A stretch of 64,000 nt of DNA, from the NCBI RefSeq assembly GCF_002959775.1, contig NZ_PPCX01000002.1, positions 62,001-126,000 on the forward strand, given 5' to 3'. The translations under genes were made by a program, and so were the position numbers. Within the stretch, counting starts at the first letter, position 1. Each line of letters begins with the position of its first letter. The DNA comes from Veillonella rogosae JCM 15642 (lineage in GTDB: Bacteria > Bacillota > Negativicutes > Veillonellales > Veillonellaceae). This document shows, in pieces, positions 23,883-33,848 of the stretch. The notes beneath the pieces are model-generated. The model worked only from the letters and a program-made list of their open reading frames with translations. It was not told the origin of the DNA and did not search any database.

Positions 23883-26504
23883 ATGAAAAAATTAATGATT
23901 ATAGATGGCAGTAGTTTGTTATTCCGTGCATTTTTTGCGTTACCACCGTTGAAGTCTGCTTTGGGGACTCCAACGAATGCGGTGTATGGTTTTTTAACTA
24001 TGCTCATCAAATTGTACGAAGAAATTAATCCTGATTATATTGCCGTAGCTTTTGATAAAGGTCGTCAGACATTCCGTACTGAAATGTACAGCGAATATAA
24101 AGGCAATCGTCCAGATGCACCAGAGGATTTACGTCCACAGTTTAGTCTTATTCAAGATGTATTAAAAGCTTTAGGTATTTGTGTTATTGAAGAAGAAGGC
24201 TTTGAAGGGGACGATATTCTAGGATCTTTAAGTAAGAAATTTGGTACATCAGAGATGGCTGTTCAAATTATTACTGGTGACCGCGATAATCTGCAGCTCG
24301 TTACAGAGCATAGTCACGTGTTCTTAACTAAAAAAGGTATTTCTGACATGTTAGAGGTTACTCTTGATAACATGGAAGAACTTTATGGCTATGGTCCTGA
24401 TAAGGTTATCGAAATGAAAGCCCTTATGGGTGATTCCTCTGATAATATTCCAGGTGTACCAGGTGTAGGTGAAAAAACGGCTCTTAAATTGATTACAGAA
24501 TACGGTAATCTTGAGTCCGTATATGACCATATCGAAGATATTTCCGGTAAGAAATTAAAAGAGCGACTCGTAGAAAATAAAGACTTAGCGTTTTTATCTC
24601 GTGAATTGGCAACCATTAAGACAGATATGGATTTATCTTACAAGGTTGAAGATTTTGTACAAAATTTCCATACCTCTGAGGTGCAGCCTTTATTCGAAAC
24701 CTTGGGATTTACTAAATTAACGCCTCGTATTGTACAAGTAATGGGCGGAGAGGAAGCCGATTTTGGTGATCCTGGTTCTTTATTTGCTCCACAAGAGGAA
24801 ATTTCTCTAGATGATTTAGCAGATGCTAACGCTTTAACCTCTGAGTTCTATACAGATAAAATGGTGGCAGTACATGTTGTGCTAGATGGTAAAACTCCAT
24901 TTAGAACAGTAACAAATGCGTATTTATCTAATGGTGATACTATTGTAAAAACAGACGATACTAAAGCTGTATTAGCTGTTTTACAAGGTGCAAATGCTAT
25001 CGTTACTACTCAAACCAAAGAGATTATTGAAGCCATTGGTGAAGATGCACCAGCTGAGATTTCTTTATTTAATGATGATAAAACCGCTCGTGTCCATGAT
25101 ATGTCTCTTCTTGCGTACTTGTTAGATCCTACGCGTACTAACTATGGTTATCTATATTTAACGGAACGTTTCTCCGTGCCAAGCATTGCTAGTGGTAGTG
25201 TAGATGTAGAATGCGTGTCCATGGTGAAAGCTTTACTCGCAATGAACGAAGTCGCTTGTGAATCTGCACGCCGTGAAGAGCTTTGGTCTCTATATGAAAC
25301 GATTGAGTTGCCATTGATTCATACTTTAGTGGTAATGGAGAAAAATGGTATTTATATTGATACAGAAAAATTAGCTGAAACTACGTCTCGTTTTAAAGAG
25401 GAACTAGCGCAAGTACAGCAAGAGATTTACGATATCGCAGGGGAAACTTTCAACATTAACTCGCCTAAACAATTGGGTGTTATATTGTTTGAAAAGATGA
25501 ACTTGCCAATCATTAAGAAAACTAAGACGGGCTATTCTACTGATGCAGAAGTACTTGATATGCTTCGTCATGAAAGTCCGATCGTAGAGAAAATCTTGGC
25601 ATACCGTTCTGTAGCTAAGCTAGTATCTACGTATTGTGAAGGCTTGGCCGTCCTCATTAATGATAAGACTAAGCGTATTCATACGACCTTTAATCAAATG
25701 GTTACCGCAACAGGACGTCTCAGCTCTTCTGACCCTAACTTACAAAATATTCCGGTTCGTACTGAAAAAGGGCGTGAAATTCGTGCCTTATTCTACCCAG
25801 GTGCAGGGTACGATACATTAGTTAGTGCCGATTATTCTCAAATTGAGTTACGTATTTTAGCGCATCTTTCAGGTGATGAAGCTTTAATCAAAGCCTTCGT
25901 AGAAGGCAAGGATATTCACCGTTTTACTGCGGCGGAGGTACTAGGAAAATCTCAAGAGGATGTTACGAGTGAAGAACGTTCCCATGCGAAGGCGATTAAC
26001 TTCGGTATCATTTACGGTATTTCTGACTTTGGCTTGTCTCGTGACCTTGGTATTACACGTGGTGAAGCTAAAAACTATATTGATCTATACTTTAGTCGTT
26101 ATCCTAAGGTTAAAGAGTATATGGATCGCATGGTTCAAGAAGCTCATGAAACTGGTAAGGTTCGCACTATGTTCGGTCGTCAACGTGAATTGCCTGATAT
26201 TAACAGCCGTAACTTTAACCGTCGCTCCTTTGCAGAACGTACGGCAATGAACACACCAATTCAAGGTACTGCGGCAGATATTATTAAGTTGGCTATGAAC
26301 CAAGTCGAGAAAAAGCTAGAAGAAGGAAACTTTACATCCCGTCTTTTATTACAGGTACATGACGAACTTGTATTAGAAGTGGTGAACTCTGAATTAGAAG
26401 CAGTAGAAGAATTATTACGTACTACTATGCAATCTGTTGTGGAGTTACAAGTACCTCTTATTGTAGATGTACATCATGCGGAAAATTGGGCGTTAGTCAA
26501 ATAA
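23883..26504 (+). CDS. polA: DNA polymerase I
   Basis: This 873-residue polymerase fills gaps and removes primers. The N-terminal 290 residues form the 5' nuclease (FDKGRQTFR, GDRDNLQLV, GDSSDNIPGVPGVGEKTA). The middle domain lacks the DxE pair and other acidic residues of a 3'-5' exonuclease, so proofreading is probably lost, as in B. subtilis and Thermus enzymes. The polymerase domain has motif A SADYSQIELR, motif B RSHAKAINFGIIYG and motif C QVHDELVLEV. It begins an operon with coaE. Confidence 0.97.
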   Translation: MKKLMIIDGSSLLFRAFFALPPLKSALGTPTNAVYGFLTMLIKLYEEINPDYIAVAFDKGRQTFRTEMYSEYKGNRPDAPEDLRPQFSLIQDVLKALGICVIEEEGFEGDDILGSLSKKFGTSEMAVQIITGDRDNLQLVTEHSHVFLTKKGISDMLEVTLDNMEELYGYGPDKVIEMKALMGDSSDNIPGVPGVGEKTALKLITEYGNLESVYDHIEDISGKKLKERLVENKDLAFLSRELATIKTDMDLSYKVEDFVQNFHTSEVQPLFETLGFTKLTPRIVQVMGGEEADFGDPGSLFAPQEEISLDDLADANALTSEFYTDKMVAVHVVLDGKTPFRTVTNAYLSNGDTIVKTDDTKAVLAVLQGANAIVTTQTKEIIEAIGEDAPAEISLFNDDKTARVHDMSLLAYLLDPTRTNYGYLYLTERFSVPSIASGSVDVECVSMVKALLAMNEVACESARREELWSLYETIELPLIHTLVVMEKNGIYIDTEKLAETTSRFKEELAQVQQEIYDIAGETFNINSPKQLGVILFEKMNLPIIKKTKTGYSTDAEVLDMLRHESPIVEKILAYRSVAKLVSTYCEGLAVLINDKTKRIHTTFNQMVTATGRLSSSDPNLQNIPVRTEKGREIRALFYPGAGYDTLVSADYSQIELRILAHLSGDEALIKAFVEGKDIHRFTAAEVLGKSQEDVTSEERSHAKAINFGIIYGISDFGLSRDLGITRGEAKNYIDLYFSRYPKVKEYMDRMVQEAHETGKVRTMFGRQRELPDINSRNFNRRSFAERTAMNTPIQGTAADIIKLAMNQVEKKLEEGNFTSRLLLQVHDELVLEVVNSELEAVEELLRTTMQSVVELQVPLIVDVHHAENWALVK

Positions 26505-26544
26505 TAGTTTCTTAATATTAGTTTATTAAAAATAGTAGGTATAT

Positions 26545-27159
26545 ATGTTTAAAATAGGATTAACTGGTGGTATTGCATCGGGCAAGAGTACAGTCCTTAC
26601 CTATTTTAAGGACAAAGGAATACCTTATATCGATGCAGATATCGTCGCTCGTGAGGTAGTAGAGCCCGGTACTGAAGGTTTAGAAGCAATTGTGGATGCC
26701 TTTGGTTCTAATGTATTGCATGATGATGGTACATTAAATCGTGAAGCACTGGGAGCTATTGTCTTTCATAATGAAGAAAAGCGCCGACAACTAAATGATT
26801 GTTTGAAAGAACACATTCGAAATCGGATTATGGAACTTACAGCTCATTATGAGTCGAATCGTGCAGCTGTTTTAATCTATGACATTCCCTTACTCATAGA
26901 AGGTGAATGGTATACCATGATGGATGAGGTGTGGCTCGTTTATGTAAACGAACTAACACAAATAGAACGCTTGATGAGTCGTAATGGCTTTTCTAAAGAG
27001 GATGCCATGGCTCGTATTAAGAGTCAAATGCGACTCGACGATAAACGCTCTTATGCAGATCTAATCATTGATAATAATGGTACGCCTCAGGCTTTGACCG
27101 CAAAATTAGATACAATTTGGAGTGACCGTTTAGAGCCGCTTTTACAAAAACCTCAATAA
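26545..27159 (+). CDS. coaE: Dephospho-CoA kinase
   Basis: The 204-residue P-loop kinase has GGIASGKS at 8-15, DADIVAREVVEPG, and YDIPLLIEG near 112, all CoaE features. It phosphorylates dephospho-CoA at the 3'-hydroxyl, the last step of CoA synthesis. The length is as usual. It follows polA by 40 bases, an order common in Firmicutes. The ribosome site before the ATG is weak (TAGGTA). Confidence 0.94.
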   Translation: MFKIGLTGGIASGKSTVLTYFKDKGIPYIDADIVAREVVEPGTEGLEAIVDAFGSNVLHDDGTLNREALGAIVFHNEEKRRQLNDCLKEHIRNRIMELTAHYESNRAAVLIYDIPLLIEGEWYTMMDEVWLVYVNELTQIERLMSRNGFSKEDAMARIKSQMRLDDKRSYADLIIDNNGTPQALTAKLDTIWSDRLEPLLQKPQ

Positions 27160-27307
27160 TAACAGTATATGTGTCAAAATTGGTATATAAAAAATAGTAT
27201 TAAATGGTATAATAAGCCCATGTAATTTAGTATCATATTGTCTATCATTTTCTTATATGCTAGATAATTGTAAATGTTATAGTAATTATGTGTAGAAAGG
27301 GGGATAT

Positions 27308-27862
27308 ATGAAACGTGCAACGGCAACGGCGCTGTCTTGCGTCGTACTTGGATGGTTTTATTTTACACATCTAGATGATCCTTTGGCGCGTCAAACCGCG
27401 TATCCCTTTAACTATAGAGATGTAGTGATGGCTGCCGCTGAGAAAGAGCAAGTGCCCCCGTCCTTGGTGGCTAGTGTTATCTTGGCTGAAAGTAAATACA
27501 AGAACACTGCTGAGTCTGAAACAGGTGCTCTTGGGTTAATGCAACTCATGCCTGATACGGCTCGTTGGGTAGCGCAACAAGTTGGCCATGGCAATTATAC
27601 AGATCGCCAATTAAAAGAACCTACCACTAATATTGAGTTAGGCACTTGGTACTTAGGTCATTTATTAAAGGAATTTAATGGTGACGAAGTACAAGCGTTA
27701 GCTGCTTATAATGCAGGTCGTGGCCATGTGGAATCTTGGCTTCAGGAGAATAAGTGGAATGGTATGGCTGATACAATTCCGTTTCCTGAGACGCGTAGCT
27801 ATGTAAAGGCTGTTTTACAGTATCAAGAAAGATATGAGGCATTGTATGGAAACGATCATTGA
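27308..27862 (+). CDS. Lytic transglycosylase (SLT domain)
   Basis: The 184-residue protein has an N-terminal signal anchor (about residues 4-20) and a soluble-lytic-transglycosylase domain. The catalytic Glu is residue 61 in ILAESKY, with GLMQLMP at 76-82 and AAYNAGRG near 138 completing the family motifs. It would cleave peptidoglycan glycan strands in the periplasm. GAAAGGGGG precedes the ATG. The next gene starts inside its 3' end, suggesting coupling. Confidence 0.93.
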   Translation: MKRATATALSCVVLGWFYFTHLDDPLARQTAYPFNYRDVVMAAAEKEQVPPSLVASVILAESKYKNTAESETGALGLMQLMPDTARWVAQQVGHGNYTDRQLKEPTTNIELGTWYLGHLLKEFNGDEVQALAAYNAGRGHVESWLQENKWNGMADTIPFPETRSYVKAVLQYQERYEALYGNDH

Positions 27863-28541
27863 AGCTTGTAAAGGCTTAGACTATTCATGGTTGCCTCAAA
27901 GTGTTGAAGGTTTTACTTTAGTTACATCTAGTGATAGTGACTATGCAGAGTTAGCTAATCGTATTGAACGTGGAGAAGAGGTTTTAAGAGTACCTATTTT
28001 CCATTATCAAAATGACTTAGGTTGGCGTTGGTGTGCCTTATATGATAAAGAGGTAGAGGATTATACGGTACATATTGAGATGCCTTTATTTTCCTTTGTG
28101 GATATTTCCTTTGTAAGAGCTGATTTAGAATCTTTTTGGAACGGTCTTAAGGAACGATGTGTGAAGGGCTTAACAAATATGCTAATCGAACCATCTAATA
28201 ATTTTACCTTTACTTATCGTCGCAGAGGGATTCCTACATGGGACTTCTCCGAGGTTATGCCTGAAGAGTTAGAAGGTTTTGTTCGAGATATTGATCCTGC
28301 TCACGGGATTCGCATGATTAATGGTTCTTTTATCGTTGGTGAATACCGTAAAATGGATGAGTGTACAGGTTTATTATTGTATTATAATGAGTTGCGCGAT
28401 GAATATTTTGCAGAACTCCGTTATAAAAGCTATCCAGAAATCGATCATCATTTAGACGCTAAAAATCTAGATGATTTATCTGACGTGTTGCGTGAGCATT
28501 TAGGCCCTATATTACAAGGCTTAAATAACCGTGTTGATTAA
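27846..28541 (+). CDS. Unrecognised 231-residue protein coupled to the transglycosylase
   Basis: I do not recognise this family. The protein is soluble and acidic, with no signal peptide and a high content of aromatic residues. It reads like an alternating strand/helix domain with a repeated YRKMDE...YNELRDEYFAELRYK style C-terminus. I chose the ATG at 27846, preceded by GAGG at 27836-27839; it overlaps the transglycosylase end by 17 bases. An ATG 12 bases earlier is the alternative. Overlap implies co-expression with a cell-wall enzyme, but its role is unknown. Confidence 0.7.
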   Translation: METIIEACKGLDYSWLPQSVEGFTLVTSSDSDYAELANRIERGEEVLRVPIFHYQNDLGWRWCALYDKEVEDYTVHIEMPLFSFVDISFVRADLESFWNGLKERCVKGLTNMLIEPSNNFTFTYRRRGIPTWDFSEVMPEELEGFVRDIDPAHGIRMINGSFIVGEYRKMDECTGLLLYYNELRDEYFAELRYKSYPEIDHHLDAKNLDDLSDVLREHLGPILQGLNNRVD

Positions 28542-28697
28542 TTAGGATAGATTTGACTATGCTGTTATCGTAGTCATTTTTGAGTTTTATAAAATGACTT
28601 ATGTGGTATTGATTTCTTAAATGCCCATTAGAAAGCGTAGAATTTGTATATACACCGTAAATGTGATATACTATATATGACTTTTATATAAATCTTT

Positions 28698-28726
28698 TAA
28701 AAGAGTGGGCTTATGTCCACTCTTTC
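28698..28726 (+). terminator. Terminator before the nusA operon
   Basis: AAAGAGTGG and CCACTCTTT pair around a GCTTATGT loop, followed by CATTT. It has a moderate T-run, so it may be an attenuator in the rimP leader instead; a TATACT lies upstream near 28668. Confidence 0.6.
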
Positions 28727-28803
28727 ATTTATGATTAGCCTAATTTTAAGGTGAATGAATCAAGAGATATATACAAGATGTTGTAATGAAGGAGGCGATG
28801 GCT

Positions 28804-29262
28804 ATGAAGAGAGAAGCAGTGGAGGAATTTGTATCCTCTGTAGTTGAAGGTATAATAGCCGGCACCGATATGGAACTCGTTGATGTAGACTATGTGCGCG
28901 AACGTGATTGGTATTTGCGCGTCTATCTCGACAAACCAGGTGGTGTAGATTTGGATGATTGTCAGTTGGTGAGCGAAAAATTAAGTGCTGTCCTCGACGA
29001 AAAAGATCCAATTACGGAAAACTATTTATTGGAAGTATCTTCTCCAGGCTTAGATCGAGTTCTTAAGAAGGATAAGGATTTGATTCGCTATAATGGCCGA
29101 GACGTAGATATTCAGTTATTTAAACCTGTTAATGGCAGTAAGCAATTTACTGGTGCCTTACAAGGTTTTACGGATACAACTATCGACTTTACTATTAATG
29201 GTGAAAGCATGACATTTGAACGTTCTGCTATTGCACAAATTCGATTACATCTTGATTTTTAA
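28804..29262 (+). CDS. rimP: Ribosome maturation factor RimP
   Basis: The 152-residue protein helps assemble the 30S subunit. The family block DWYLRVYLDKPGGVDLDDC and the YLLEVSSPGLDR segment are clear. I chose the ATG at 28804, eight bases after GGAGG (28791-28795); the ATGs at 28786 and 28798 lie before or too close to the site. It heads the conserved nusA-infB operon, ending 17 bases before nusA. Confidence 0.95.
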   Translation: MKREAVEEFVSSVVEGIIAGTDMELVDVDYVRERDWYLRVYLDKPGGVDLDDCQLVSEKLSAVLDEKDPITENYLLEVSSPGLDRVLKKDKDLIRYNGRDVDIQLFKPVNGSKQFTGALQGFTDTTIDFTINGESMTFERSAIAQIRLHLDF

Positions 29263-29279
29263 TATATGGAGGCATACGA

Positions 29280-30356
29280 GTGAGTCAAGAATTAATTCAA
29301 GCGGTAATGGTACTTACAAAGCAAAAAGGTTTTGCTCCTGAGGTTATCTTTGAATCCTTAGAGGCTGCATTATTGCAAGCATATCGCAAAGAACCAACAT
29401 CTAACCCAGATGCGTACGTTGTGATTGACCGCGAAACAGGCGTTTATAAAGTAATGGCAAAAAAACAAGTAGTAGAAACTGTGGAATTACCTGAAACAGA
29501 AATCAGCTTGCTTGATGCTCGCAAAAAAGATAAACGTTTTGAGATTGGTGACGTAGTAGAAGTAGATGTAACTCCTGCCAACTTTGGTCGTAGCGCTGCC
29601 CATACTGCAAAACAAATGCTCATTCAACGTTTGAAAGAGGCTGAGCGCAGTGTAGTATATGAAGAATACTATAGCCGCGAAGGTGATATCATCACTGGCG
29701 TCATTACTCGCGTAGAAGGAAAAAATGTATTTATTGATCTTGGTAAAACAGAAGCAATCTTACCACCAACAGAGCAAATTGCTACTGAAACATATCGTGA
29801 AGGGGACCGCATTAAGTGCTATATCGTAGAGGTTAAGAAAACTACGAAAGGCCCTCAAATCATGATTTCCCGTACACATCCAGGCTTATTAAAACGTCTC
29901 TTTGAATTAGAAGTGCCAGAAATCTTTGAAGGCGTTGTGGAGCTTAAGTCTGTAGCTCGTGAGCCAGGTATGCGCTCTAAAATCGCTGTATATAGCCGTG
30001 ATGAAAATGTTGATCCTGTAGGTGCTTGCGTAGGTCCTAAAGGTCAACGTGTACAACATATCGTTGATGAATTACACGATGAAAAAATTGACATTGTTAA
30101 ATGGGATGAAGATCCAGCAATTTACATTGCTAACTCCTTAAGCCCGGCGAAGGTTATATCTGTAGATGTAAGCGAAGAAGAAAAATCTTCTTACGTAGTA
30201 GTGCCTGACTACCAATTATCTTTAGCGATTGGTAAAGCTGGTCAAAATGCTCGTTTAGCGGCCAAGTTAACAAACTGGAAAATTGATATTAAAAGCGAAA
30301 CTCAAGCTGCTGAAGAACCTTTCACAGGTTTTGGCAATGCTGAGGAAGGTGAATAG
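29280..30356 (+). CDS. nusA: Transcription factor NusA
   Basis: This 358-residue NusA has the N-terminal RNA-polymerase-binding domain, an S1 domain (about 135-200) and two KH domains, including the conserved GACVGPKGQRVQ and SLAIGKAGQNARLAAKLT. It lacks the C-terminal acidic repeats of E. coli NusA, as usual in Firmicutes. It modulates pausing, termination and antitermination. The start is GTG, preceded by TGGAGG. ylxR follows after two bases. Confidence 0.97.
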   Translation: MSQELIQAVMVLTKQKGFAPEVIFESLEAALLQAYRKEPTSNPDAYVVIDRETGVYKVMAKKQVVETVELPETEISLLDARKKDKRFEIGDVVEVDVTPANFGRSAAHTAKQMLIQRLKEAERSVVYEEYYSREGDIITGVITRVEGKNVFIDLGKTEAILPPTEQIATETYREGDRIKCYIVEVKKTTKGPQIMISRTHPGLLKRLFELEVPEIFEGVVELKSVAREPGMRSKIAVYSRDENVDPVGACVGPKGQRVQHIVDELHDEKIDIVKWDEDPAIYIANSLSPAKVISVDVSEEEKSSYVVVPDYQLSLAIGKAGQNARLAAKLTNWKIDIKSETQAAEEPFTGFGNAEEGE

Positions 30357-30358
30357 TC

Positions 30359-30628
30359 ATGAAACCGAAATCCCAACCTATGCGAACTTGTGTAGGATGT
30401 GGTGAGCCTAAGGCTAAACGCGAATTGATTCGAGTAGCTTTGAGCCCAGACGGTAACATCAGTATTGATCGCACTGGTAAAGCACCAGGACGTGGAGCCT
30501 ATCTATGTGAATCCATGTCGTGCTTTGAGCAAGCCTATAAGGCAAAACGATTAGAACGGTCATTAAAGCATGGTGTATCGAAAGAGATATACGAAGCATT
30601 ACAACGTGATTTACAAGAGAATGAGTAA
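30359..30628 (+). CDS. ylxR: YlxR family RNA-binding protein (RnpM)
   Basis: The 89-residue basic protein has RTCVGCGEPKAKRELIR at its start and GRGAYLC in the middle, the YlxR signature. Members bind RNA, and the B. subtilis protein (RnpM) is reported to modulate RNase P. The position between nusA and ylxQ is the standard one. It is two bases from nusA, so translation is coupled. Confidence 0.93.
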   Translation: MKPKSQPMRTCVGCGEPKAKRELIRVALSPDGNISIDRTGKAPGRGAYLCESMSCFEQAYKAKRLERSLKHGVSKEIYEALQRDLQENE

Positions 30629-30640
30629 TCACTGATATAC

Positions 30641-30946
30641 ATGAATGAAGATAAAATTTTGAATCTCTTAGGTCTAGCACAACGAGCAGGCAAAGTTATT
30701 TCCGGTGATTTCATCGTAGAAAAGGCTATAAAGAGAAAGGAACCGAAATTGGTACTTCTCGCTGGTGACTGTGCAGCCAACAATGAAAAGAAATATACTC
30801 AACTAGCAGAGACACATCAGATTCCACTTCATAGTATTGCCAATAAAGAGGCGTTAGGAACGGCCATTGGTAAAGAAGTTAGGGTAGTAGTTGCCGTACT
30901 AGATGATGGATTTGCAAAGGCAATATTAAAAGAGATTGATCGATAA
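30641..30946 (+). CDS. ylxQ: L7Ae-family ribosomal protein YlxQ
   Basis: The 101-residue protein has LLGLAQRAGKVISGD and LVLLAGDCAANNEKK, typical of the L7Ae/L30e family that binds kink-turn RNA. It lies 12 bases after ylxR and 15 before infB in the conserved operon. Its exact role in bacteria is uncertain. Confidence 0.92.
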   Translation: MNEDKILNLLGLAQRAGKVISGDFIVEKAIKRKEPKLVLLAGDCAANNEKKYTQLAETHQIPLHSIANKEALGTAIGKEVRVVVAVLDDGFAKAILKEIDR

Positions 30947-30961
30947 TAAGGGGGTATGTAG

Positions 30962-33457
30962 ATGTCCAAAAAGCGCGTCCATGAAATCGCCAAAGAGTTC
31001 GGCGTAGAAAGTAAGCAGATTATTTCTATTTTGCAACAACATAATGTAAATGTTACGAAAGCAGTTAATTCTGTAGATGATTCTGGTTATGAAATTGTAA
31101 AAAAACAATTGAGTAAGAAATCTGAAGCACCTAAAGTAGCACAAAAAACAGAACAAAAAGTAGAACAAAAATCTGCTCCAACTGCAGCTCATAAACAAGA
31201 AGCTGCGCCACATAAACAACAACATTCAAATCGTTCTAACGAACAGAAAAAGGATAATCGTAAACAAGGTGGTCAAAAACAAGACGATCAATCTAAACAA
31301 AACGACCACAAAAAAGGCAATGTACGTCACGTACAAATTTCTGAGCCTACACGTAAATCCGATGGTAACCAACATGGTGGTGACCGCGCTAATAACCGCC
31401 CTAATAACAATAATAACCGCAATAATGACAACCGCAATAATAACGGTCGTCCTAATGATGCGCGTAATAACGACAATCGCAATAACGATAATCGTAATAG
31501 CGACAACCGCAACAACGATAATCGCAACAACGATAATCGCAATTCTAATAACAATGATCGACGTAACAAGAAAAATAAAAAAGGTGGCAACAATCGCCCT
31601 CAATCCTTGTTATCTACATCTATGCAAAAGAAAAAGAATCGCGTAAAACATCGTAATGAACAGTACTTACAACAAAAAGCTGAGGCTGAACGTAAGGCTG
31701 AAGCAGCGATTGCCACAGAAATTGAATTGTCTGGTTCTTTAACTGTTAAAGAACTAGCTGAAAAAATGGGCCGAGAAGTATCTGAAATTATCAAAAAATT
31801 GATGCTTTTAGGTGTAATGGCAAGTATTAACCAAGAGGTTGATGTTGATACAGCTACAATCGTAGCAGAAGAATTTGGTGTAACTGTAACTGAAGTAGAA
31901 CCTGAAGAGGATCCTACTGATATTATCGAAATTGAAGATGCACCAGAAACATTAAAACCTCGTCCACCAGTAGTTACTATCATGGGTCACGTTGACCATG
32001 GTAAAACATCCTTATTGGACGTAATTCGTCAAACTAACGTAACAGCTGGCGAAGCTGGCGGTATTACTCAACATATCGGTGCTTACCAAGTTCGTTATAA
32101 CGACAATAAAATCACATTCCTTGATACTCCTGGCCATGAAGCGTTTACAGCTATGCGTCTTCGCGGTGCTAAATCTACAGATATCGCAGTTCTCGTTGTA
32201 GCTGCTGATGATGGTGTAATGCCGCAAACTATCGAGGCTATTAACCATGCTAAATCTGCGGATGTACCTATTATTGTTGCTATCAACAAAATGGATAAAC
32301 CAGGTGCTAACCCAGACCATGTTAAACAACAATTGTCTGAACATGGCCTTTTACCAGAAGAATGGGGCGGCGATATAATCATGGTTCCTGTATCTGCTAA
32401 ACAAAAACAAGGTATCGATGACTTGCTCGAAAATATCTTGCTCGTAGCAGAGGTTATGGAATTGAAAGCTAACCCTAACCGTAAAGCTTATGGCGTAGTT
32501 ATCGAGGCTCAACTTGATAAAGGCCGTGGTGCTGTATGTACCGTATTAGTACAAAAAGGTTCCCTCCGTGTAGGTGACACAGTACTTGCTGGTACTGCAT
32601 ACGGTAAAGTTCGTGCTATGACAAATGAACGCGGCGAAAAAGTAAAAGTAGCTCGTCCATCTATGCCAGTAGAAATCTTAGGTTTCTCCGAAGTTCCACA
32701 AGCTGGTGAAATCATCAATGGTATGGATGATAACGAAGCGCGTGCAATCGCTGAAAAGCGTATTGCAAAACAACGCGTTCAAGAATTACAAGCAACTCAC
32801 AAAGTTACATTGGATGATATTTTTAACCAAATTCAACAAGGTGAGTTAAAAGACCTTAACATCATCATCAAAGCTGACGTTCAAGGTTCTGTAGAAGCAT
32901 TGCGTCAATCTTTAGAAGGTATTAAAAACCCTGAAGTTCGTATTGTTATCGTCCATGCTGCAGTAGGTGCTATCAACGAATCCGATATCATGTTGGCTTC
33001 TGCATCTAATGCAATCGTAATGGGCTTCAACGTACGTCCTGATGCTAATGTTCGCCGCGCTGCGGAAAATGAAAAAGTTGACCTTCGTACATATCGCGTA
33101 ATCTATGATGCTATCAACGATGTTGAGTCTGCAATGCGTGGTATGTTAGCACCTCAATTCAAAGAGGTTATCGTTGGTCGTGCTGAAGTACGTCAAGTAA
33201 TCTCTACACCTAAAGCAATTGTTGCTGGTTCTTATGTAACTGAAGGTCGTATTACTAACGACTCTGAAGTACGTTTGATCCGTGATGGCATCGTCGTATT
33301 TGAAGGTAAGGTTGACTCCTTACGCCGCTTTAAAGACGAAGTGAAAGAGGTTAAAACATCCTTCGAATGTGGTATTTCCTTGGAAGGTTACCGCGATGTG
33401 AAGGAAGGCGACGTTATCGAAGCATACTTAATGGAAGAAATTGCACCTCAATTCTAG
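30962..33457 (+). CDS. infB: Translation initiation factor IF-2
   Basis: The 831-residue factor brings initiator tRNA to the 30S subunit. The first 50 residues are an IF2_N domain ([16 protein letters not shown]). Residues about 60-220 are a low-complexity linker, with Asn/Arg/Asp-rich units of RNNDN type near 140-200. A second IF2_N lies near 255. The GTPase has [12 protein letters not shown] near 342, DTPGHEAF and NKMDKP, followed by domains II-IV to the end. GGGGG precedes the ATG. The linker is encoded by short tandem DNA repeats and may vary in length between strains. Confidence 0.97.
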   Translation: MSKKRVHEIAKEFGVESKQIISILQQHNVNVTKAVNSVDDSGYEIVKKQLSKKSEAPKVAQKTEQKVEQKSAPTAAHKQEAAPHKQQHSNRSNEQKKDNRKQGGQKQDDQSKQNDHKKGNVRHVQISEPTRKSDGNQHGGDRANNRPNNNNNRNNDNRNNNGRPNDARNNDNRNNDNRNSDNRNNDNRNNDNRNSNNNDRRNKKNKKGGNNRPQSLLSTSMQKKKNRVKHRNEQYLQQKAEAERKAEAAIATEIELSGSLTVKELAEKMGREVSEIIKKLMLLGVMASINQEVDVDTATIVAEEFGVTVTEVEPEEDPTDIIEIEDAPETLKPRPPVVTIMGHVDHGKTSLLDVIRQTNVTAGEAGGITQHIGAYQVRYNDNKITFLDTPGHEAFTAMRLRGAKSTDIAVLVVAADDGVMPQTIEAINHAKSADVPIIVAINKMDKPGANPDHVKQQLSEHGLLPEEWGGDIIMVPVSAKQKQGIDDLLENILLVAEVMELKANPNRKAYGVVIEAQLDKGRGAVCTVLVQKGSLRVGDTVLAGTAYGKVRAMTNERGEKVKVARPSMPVEILGFSEVPQAGEIINGMDDNEARAIAEKRIAKQRVQELQATHKVTLDDIFNQIQQGELKDLNIIIKADVQGSVEALRQSLEGIKNPEVRIVIVHAAVGAINESDIMLASASNAIVMGFNVRPDANVRRAAENEKVDLRTYRVIYDAINDVESAMRGMLAPQFKEVIVGRAEVRQVISTPKAIVAGSYVTEGRITNDSEVRLIRDGIVVFEGKVDSLRRFKDEVKEVKTSFECGISLEGYRDVKEGDVIEAYLMEEIAPQF
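31380..31566 (+). repeat. Tandem short repeats encoding the IF-2 linker
   Basis: Units such as CGCAATAACGACAAT and close variants occur many times in a row, coding for R-N-N-D-N or R-N-S-D-N. Units keep the frame (15 bases) and are degenerate at third positions. Confidence 0.8.
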
Positions 33458-33466
33458 GAGGTTTAT

Positions 33467-33823
33467 ATGAGTGACGTTCGTGTCAGAAAATTACAAGAAT
33501 TTATCAAACAAGAGGTAAGTCAAATGTTGATGCGCGGGTTGAAGGATCCTCGCATCGGCTTTACTACGATCACTGATGTTCATGTAACAGGTGATTTACG
33601 GGAAGCTACGATTTATGTTTCCTTGTTTGGTTCTGATAAGGAAAAACAAGATACCCTTATCGCATTAAAGCATGCAGCTGGCCATATTCGTACTGAGCTT
33701 GGCAAAGTACTTAAATTGCGCCATATTCCTTCTATCACTTTTGATAAGGATACGTCTTTAGACTATAGCATGCATATCGAATCCCTTTTGAATGAAATCA
33801 AAAAGGACGAAGAAACAAATTAA
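33467..33823 (+). CDS. rbfA: Ribosome-binding factor A
   Basis: The 118-residue KH-type protein helps 16S rRNA 5'-end maturation and cold adaptation. The block MLMRGLKDPRIGFTTITDV and the later HIPSITFDKDTSLDYSMHIE are typical. AGGAGG precedes the ATG, ten bases after infB. Length is normal. Confidence 0.95.
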   Translation: MSDVRVRKLQEFIKQEVSQMLMRGLKDPRIGFTTITDVHVTGDLREATIYVSLFGSDKEKQDTLIALKHAAGHIRTELGKVLKLRHIPSITFDKDTSLDYSMHIESLLNEIKKDEETN

Positions 33824-33848
33824 CAAATTAACACAAAGGATACAGAAC

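Noticed and set aside
31226-31603. Long minus- and alternate-frame ORFs across the IF-2 linker
   Set aside because: They are low-complexity mirror images of the repeat (runs of Ile/Val or Leu/Arg), with no ribosome site.
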